Positions 60,795 to 64,000 of a stretch of 64,000 nt of DNA are shown here, piece by piece (the first letter of the stretch is position 1; each line of letters opens with the position of its first letter). The DNA lies in assembly GCA_002348705.1 (NCBI GenBank), contig DEAU01000030.1, positions 1-64,000 on the forward strand, read 5' to 3'. The DNA comes from Candidatus Neomicrothrix sp. UBA2974 (GTDB lineage Bacteria > Actinomycetota > Acidimicrobiia > Acidimicrobiales > MedAcidi-G1). The translations under genes and the position numbers were made by a program. Under the pieces are notes generated by a model that was given only the letters and a program-made list of their open reading frames with translations, ran no database searches and was not told the DNA's origin.

Positions 60795-61451
60795 GTGGAC
60801 GTGACCGAGATTCCCCCAGTCGGGGTTGGCCCTCACCCGGAGCCATGGCCGGACGATTCCCGACTGGACCCTGAACTTCTTGCCGGAGGAGACCGGCGCA
60901 ACGTGGTGGACCGTTATCGATACTGGACGGTCGAAGCCATTGTGGCCGACCTCGATACCCGACGACATCCTTTTCACGTGGCGGTGGAGAACTGGGACCA
61001 TGACCTGAACATCGGAACGGTGGTCCGCAACGCCAATGCCTTTGGCGCCGCCGCAGTCCACATTGTGGGGCGGCGACGGTGGAACCGTCGAGGGGCGATG
61101 GTTACTGACCGATACCAGCACGTCGTCCACCACGCAGAGGTTGAGGACCTTATGGCGTGGGCTGCAGCCGAGGGTCTGCCGTTGGTTGGAATCGACAATC
61201 TGCCAGGCTCAGTGCCCCTCGAAGATACTCATCTGCCCAAATCGTGCGTCTTGGTCTTCGGGCAGGAGGGGACTGGTCTATCCGACACGGTTCGGACTGC
61301 TGTCGGCATGGTTTGCTCAATCGCCCAGTACGGGTCGACTCGATCGATCAATGCCGGGGTGGCTTCGGGGATTGCCATGCACGCCTGGGTACGCCTGCAT
61401 GCCGGTCCGCCTCCAGGTCGAGTTGTGTCGCAGATCACCGAGCCGGACTGA
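60795..61451 (+). CDS. SpoU/TrmH family RNA 2'-O-methyltransferase
   Basis: 218 aa. ENWDHDLNIGTVVRNANAFG, VFGQEGTGLSD and SINAGVASGIAMHAWVRL are motifs 1-3 of the trefoil-knot SPOUT methyltransferases that methylate ribose in tRNA or rRNA. The extra N-terminal 55 residues are not conserved to my knowledge. Two GTGs (60795, 60801) can start. Target position cannot be told. Confidence 0.9.
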   Translation: MDVTEIPPVGVGPHPEPWPDDSRLDPELLAGGDRRNVVDRYRYWTVEAIVADLDTRRHPFHVAVENWDHDLNIGTVVRNANAFGAAAVHIVGRRRWNRRGAMVTDRYQHVVHHAEVEDLMAWAAAEGLPLVGIDNLPGSVPLEDTHLPKSCVLVFGQEGTGLSDTVRTAVGMVCSIAQYGSTRSINAGVASGIAMHAWVRLHAGPPPGRVVSQITEPD

Positions 61452-61472
61452 CTTGGCCAAAGGTGCCAGCCC

Positions 61473-61478
61473 TATCCT
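61473..61478 (+). promoter_or_regulatory. -10 box TATCCT before lipoprotein gene
   Basis: TATCCT lies 7 nt before ATG 61486, supporting that start inside a longer open frame. Confidence 0.5.
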
Positions 61479-61485
61479 GATCGTG

Positions 61486-61932
61486 ATGCCGCCACGACCA
61501 ACCGTGCACTCGGTCCGAGGTTTTCTCGTTTCTATTGTCCTGGTGCCGGCGGTCTTCTCGGTCGCCGCCTGCGGGGGAGATGAAGGGACCGGCGGCGACC
61601 ATGCACATGACCATCACCATGGTGATGCGCATGGGCATGGCGGGCACGCCGTGGACTCCTCCACCGTGGTCGACATTCGATTCGAAGTGGAGTTTTCTGA
61701 TGGGTCCGTCGTGGGCGGAGTGCCTCGGTTGGTCGTCGACGTGGGTGACGTGGTCGAGGTAGTCGTGGTGTCTGATATGGCCGACGAGTTGCACCTCCAC
61801 GTCTACGACGCCGTTGTCGACCTCGAGCCCGGTCGACCAGCCTCGATTCTGGTTCAAGCGTCTATCCCCGGGATTTTCGAAGCCGAACTCCACGACAGCG
61901 GTCGGCAGGTCTTCGAACTCGAAGTGTCTTGA
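61486..61932 (+). CDS. His-rich cupredoxin-like lipoprotein
   Basis: 148 aa. A signal peptide ends in a lipobox SVAAC, with Cys near residue 30. A histidine cluster (HAHDHHHGDAHGHGGHA) follows directly, then a domain of about 85 residues, IRFEVEFSDGSVVGGVPRLV to GIFEAELHDSGRQVFELEVS, that looks like a cupredoxin fold. The cluster would bind copper, zinc or nickel. The protein is anchored outside the membrane. It overlaps the membrane-protein gene by 4 bp, so the two likely work together. Confidence 0.75.
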   Translation: MPPRPTVHSVRGFLVSIVLVPAVFSVAACGGDEGTGGDHAHDHHHGDAHGHGGHAVDSSTVVDIRFEVEFSDGSVVGGVPRLVVDVGDVVEVVVVSDMADELHLHVYDAVVDLEPGRPASILVQASIPGIFEAELHDSGRQVFELEVS

Positions 61933-63290
61933 CCGCTGTAGACGCGGTCGTTGTGTTCGCCCACGGGGTGGGTGGACGCACGGACCTTCCGCTGTCAGCC
62001 TGGCAGGCGGGATGGTCTGCCGCCGTGGCGATGGTCTTGTCTTTCGCCGCTCTTGGCCTGTTGTGGCACCGTCCGCTTTTGGTGGGTCTCTCTGCCCGGC
62101 GCTTGCTACCTCGTGGCGGGTTGGAAGTGCCGGCCCGATGGACCACAGTGCTGGTTCGATTGGCGGTCCTCGGCCTGTTCGTTGTGGTGGTTACCGCCGG
62201 GATCTTTGGCGCCGACGATGTGAGCGCCAATCTCTCACCGGTAGCTATCTACGTAGCTTTTTGGGTGGGGATTCCGCTGCTCTCAGCACTGTTCGGACCG
62301 TTCTGGCGTTCGGTTGGCCCGTGGGACACGTTGAGCCGTCTTGTTGCTCGTGGTCGACATAGTGACTCGGAAGAACTGCCCGTCGCGGTTGTCGGCGGCT
62401 GGACGGCTCTCGTCCCGGTCGGGGGTTTCTTGTGGCTGGAACTCGTGTACCACGATGGGGCTCGTCCCAGGATCCTGGGTTGGACTGCTCTGGCCTACAC
62501 CGTGGTGATTCTGGCGGTCGCTCGTCGGTGGGGTACAGAAGCGGCTCGGCGGGTGGAGGGCTTCGGCGTGCTGATCGACCTACTGGCCCGTCTAGCGCCC
62601 TTCGGACGGCGTCCTGATGGGCGGTGGACACTTCGTCTACCGCTGGTCGGAGCTGCTGTCGAACCGCTACGTCCGTCGGAGGTGGGTCTTGTGCTGCTGG
62701 TTCTCGGTGGCACGGCGTTTGACGGTGTGTCCAGAACCAGTTTTTGGGGCGAGGTCTCATCTGGCCGGGGCGGCTGGGAAGCCACTGTGGTGGGCACGGT
62801 GGGGCTTTTGTGGGTGATCGTGGTGGTAGGGACCGCCTACCACTTGGCCAGTCGTCTAGGCGGCCGACTCACCAGGGATGTGTCACCGAAGGCCGGAGAT
62901 GACGGTCGGGGCTCCGGCTCCGGGGAGTTTGCTGTGCGATTTGGGCACTCGCTCCTTCCGATCTTGCTTGGGTACCACGTGGCCCACTACTTCTCGTTGC
63001 TCGTTCTGGAGGGCCAGCTGTTCCGGGTGCTTCTATCCGATCCCTACGGTCGGGGGTGGGACCTATTTGGCACTGTGGCCGACCCGGTCAACTGGACGCT
63101 GGTCTCGCCGACCACGGTCGGTTGGGTGCAGTTGGGGTCGATCGTGGCTGGGCACCTGACCGGAGTGCTGCTGGCCCACGACCGATCGGTTGAGTCCTGG
63201 GAGCCCGCCACTGCATTGAGAAGCCAATACCCGATGCTGGCGGTCATGGTTGCCTACACGGCGTTTGGGCTGGTGCTGATGACGGGCTGA
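61929..63290 (+). CDS. Polytopic membrane protein, FedB/fenitrothion-hydrolase-like
   Basis: 453 aa from a TTG that overlaps the lipoprotein stop (TTGA); other starts nearby are possible. About ten membrane segments with conserved histidines in VVFAHGVGGRTDLPLS and LLGYHVAHYFSLLVLEGQ. It resembles proteins annotated as fenitrothion hydrolase in Actinobacteria, a label taken from an organophosphate-degrading FedB. I doubt that substrate; coupling to a metal-binding lipoprotein suggests a metal- or copper-dependent membrane enzyme or transporter. Confidence 0.6.
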   Translation: MTAVDAVVVFAHGVGGRTDLPLSAWQAGWSAAVAMVLSFAALGLLWHRPLLVGLSARRLLPRGGLEVPARWTTVLVRLAVLGLFVVVVTAGIFGADDVSANLSPVAIYVAFWVGIPLLSALFGPFWRSVGPWDTLSRLVARGRHSDSEELPVAVVGGWTALVPVGGFLWLELVYHDGARPRILGWTALAYTVVILAVARRWGTEAARRVEGFGVLIDLLARLAPFGRRPDGRWTLRLPLVGAAVEPLRPSEVGLVLLVLGGTAFDGVSRTSFWGEVSSGRGGWEATVVGTVGLLWVIVVVGTAYHLASRLGGRLTRDVSPKAGDDGRGSGSGEFAVRFGHSLLPILLGYHVAHYFSLLVLEGQLFRVLLSDPYGRGWDLFGTVADPVNWTLVSPTTVGWVQLGSIVAGHLTGVLLAHDRSVESWEPATALRSQYPMLAVMVAYTAFGLVLMTG

Positions 63291-63315
63291 GGGGCCTCAC
63301 CGAGGTGACAGCCCC

Positions 63316-63344
63316 TTGCAGAAGTCGAACAAATGTTCGATACT
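63316..63344 (+). promoter_or_regulatory. SOS promoter with LexA box
   Basis: TCGAACAAATGTTCGA (63325-63340) matches the actinobacterial LexA consensus TCGAAC-N4-GTTCGA perfectly. It fills the spacer of a promoter TTGCAG (63316-63321)-17 bp-GATACT (63339-63344). The -10 ends 6 nt before the ATG at 63351, so the mRNA is probably leaderless and SOS-induced. Confidence 0.85.
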
Positions 63345-63350
63345 GCTAGA

Positions 63351-64000
63351 ATGTCCCGCTTCCTGCCCTCAGGACTGCTGGCTGAGCCCGACCCCTTTGA
63401 CGACCTGTCCCCGGAAGACTTGCACCCCGAGTTGAACCCCGCACTCCGCGGTGTGCCACCGGCGGGCTCGACTCCGCAGGTTCGAGACGGGATGGGGCAG
63501 TGGGCCAATGTGGTCCGTTCCCCCGTACTGGCTGTGGATCGGGCCTTGCCGGTGGGCGACGCTTTGGGCGGGCTTTTGCCCGACGGGATCCGACGGGGGA
63601 GCACTATCGGGCTGTCGGGAGTGGGGGCCCGCTCCCTGGCCTTTGCCTTGATGGCCCGGGCCACACAGGTTGGCTCTTGGGTCGCGGTGGTTGGTGACGC
63701 TGACCTGAGTCCAGCAGCGGCAGTCGAGATGGGAATGTCGGTGGAGCGACTGATAGTGGTCTTCCCGCCCTCTGGGGCGTGGGCTTCGATAGTGGCCTCT
63801 CTCGTTGGGGCGGTGGACCTCGTGCTAGTGGCTTCGAACCACCGTCTATCAGCGTCCAACTCCCGTCGGTTGGCCGCCAGATGTCGGGAGAGTGGTTCGG
63901 TGCTGCTCTATCTGTCACTTGGTTCCAATGGTCTGCCACCCAGTGTCGGTCCCCTCGACCTGTCCCTGTCGGTCGCCCGAGCCAGTTGGGAGGGGTCTGC
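63351..64000 (+). CDS. ImuA-like SOS mutagenesis protein (3' end beyond window)
   Basis: At least 216 aa, open to the window end. GGLLPDGIRRGSTIGLSGVG begins a RecA-like core, followed by SWVAVVGDADLSPAAAVEMG and AVDLVLVASNHRLS, as in the ImuA' proteins that work with ImuB and DnaE2 in damage-induced mutagenesis. The Walker A position (GLSGVGARSLAFAL) has no GK(S/T), so ATP binding is doubtful. The perfect LexA box upstream supports the role. imuB and dnaE2 would be expected just after 64000. Confidence 0.75.
   Translation, partial: MSRFLPSGLLAEPDPFDDLSPEDLHPELNPALRGVPPAGSTPQVRDGMGQWANVVRSPVLAVDRALPVGDALGGLLPDGIRRGSTIGLSGVGARSLAFALMARATQVGSWVAVVGDADLSPAAAVEMGMSVERLIVVFPPSGAWASIVASLVGAVDLVLVASNHRLSASNSRRLAARCRESGSVLLYLSLGSNGLPPSVGPLDLSLSVARASWEGS

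Overview
This GC-rich 64 kb window looks like a chromosomal segment of a free-living, probably marine actinobacterium, most likely class Acidimicrobiia. The support is: coenzyme F420 (cofC) and mycothiol (two maleylpyruvate-isomerase-type proteins) signatures; a DUF3039 protein and a PAC2 protein; an actinobacterial-type LexA box; and an rho-rpmE-prfA-prmC-tsaC-rpiB block. Phosphonate-type uptake, an arylsulfatase and a DddP-like M24 protein suggest seawater life. Taxonomy is inferred; no phylogeny was possible.

Layout. 0-0.5 kb: broken UvrD-type helicase tail and tRNA-Arg(CCG). 0.6-3.4 kb: Nudix (NrtR-like) gene divergent from a frameshifted ADP-ribosylglycohydrolase, then a dienelactone hydrolase. 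3.4-7.1 kb: phnDCEE-type transporter on the minus strand. 7.2-12.5 kb: DMT transporter, ROK kinase, HSL-type esterase, zinc alcohol dehydrogenase, DddP-like M24 protein. 12.5-19.5 kb: argS-lysA-hom-thrC-apgM (arginyl-tRNA, lysine and threonine block). 19.9-27.7 kb: rho, rpmE2, a conserved unknown, prfA, prmC, tsaC, rpiB, DUF3039, FMN alpha-hydroxyacid dehydrogenase.

27.7-34.4 kb: phosphatase, LLM oxidoreductase-TetR pair, MatB-like acyl-CoA synthetase, DsbA-like protein, mycothiol-type enzyme, msrA. 34.5-41.8 kb: a divergent acyl-CoA catabolic island (two acyl-CoA dehydrogenases, two hot-dog hydratase subunits, CoA transferase; opposite, an HMG-CoA-synthase/OB fusion and an SCP2-type thiolase) centred on a perfect 17-bp palindrome. 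It resembles the mycobacterial steroid side-chain (igr) module. 41.8-53.6 kb: mycothiol-type protein, PAC2, MFS, arylsulfatase, isochorismatase-like protein, SulP, Nudix, P450, alcohol dehydrogenase. 53.6-64 kb: HD protein, ABC exporter, cofC/gpsA, rnhB, Nfu-like protein, RNA methyltransferase, His-rich cupredoxin-like lipoprotein with a FedB-like membrane protein, and an SOS-controlled ImuA-like gene cut by the window end.

The most general regulatory observation is a TANNNT hexamer placed 6-7 nt upstream of many start codons that lack a Shine-Dalgarno sequence. This suggests widespread leaderless transcription. Other points of interest are the shared back-to-back -10 of cofC and gpsA, the DddP-like protein with all metal ligands but a changed catalytic position, the probable replacement of thrB by a phosphoglycerate-mutase-like protein, and several family members that have lost catalytic or metal-binding residues.
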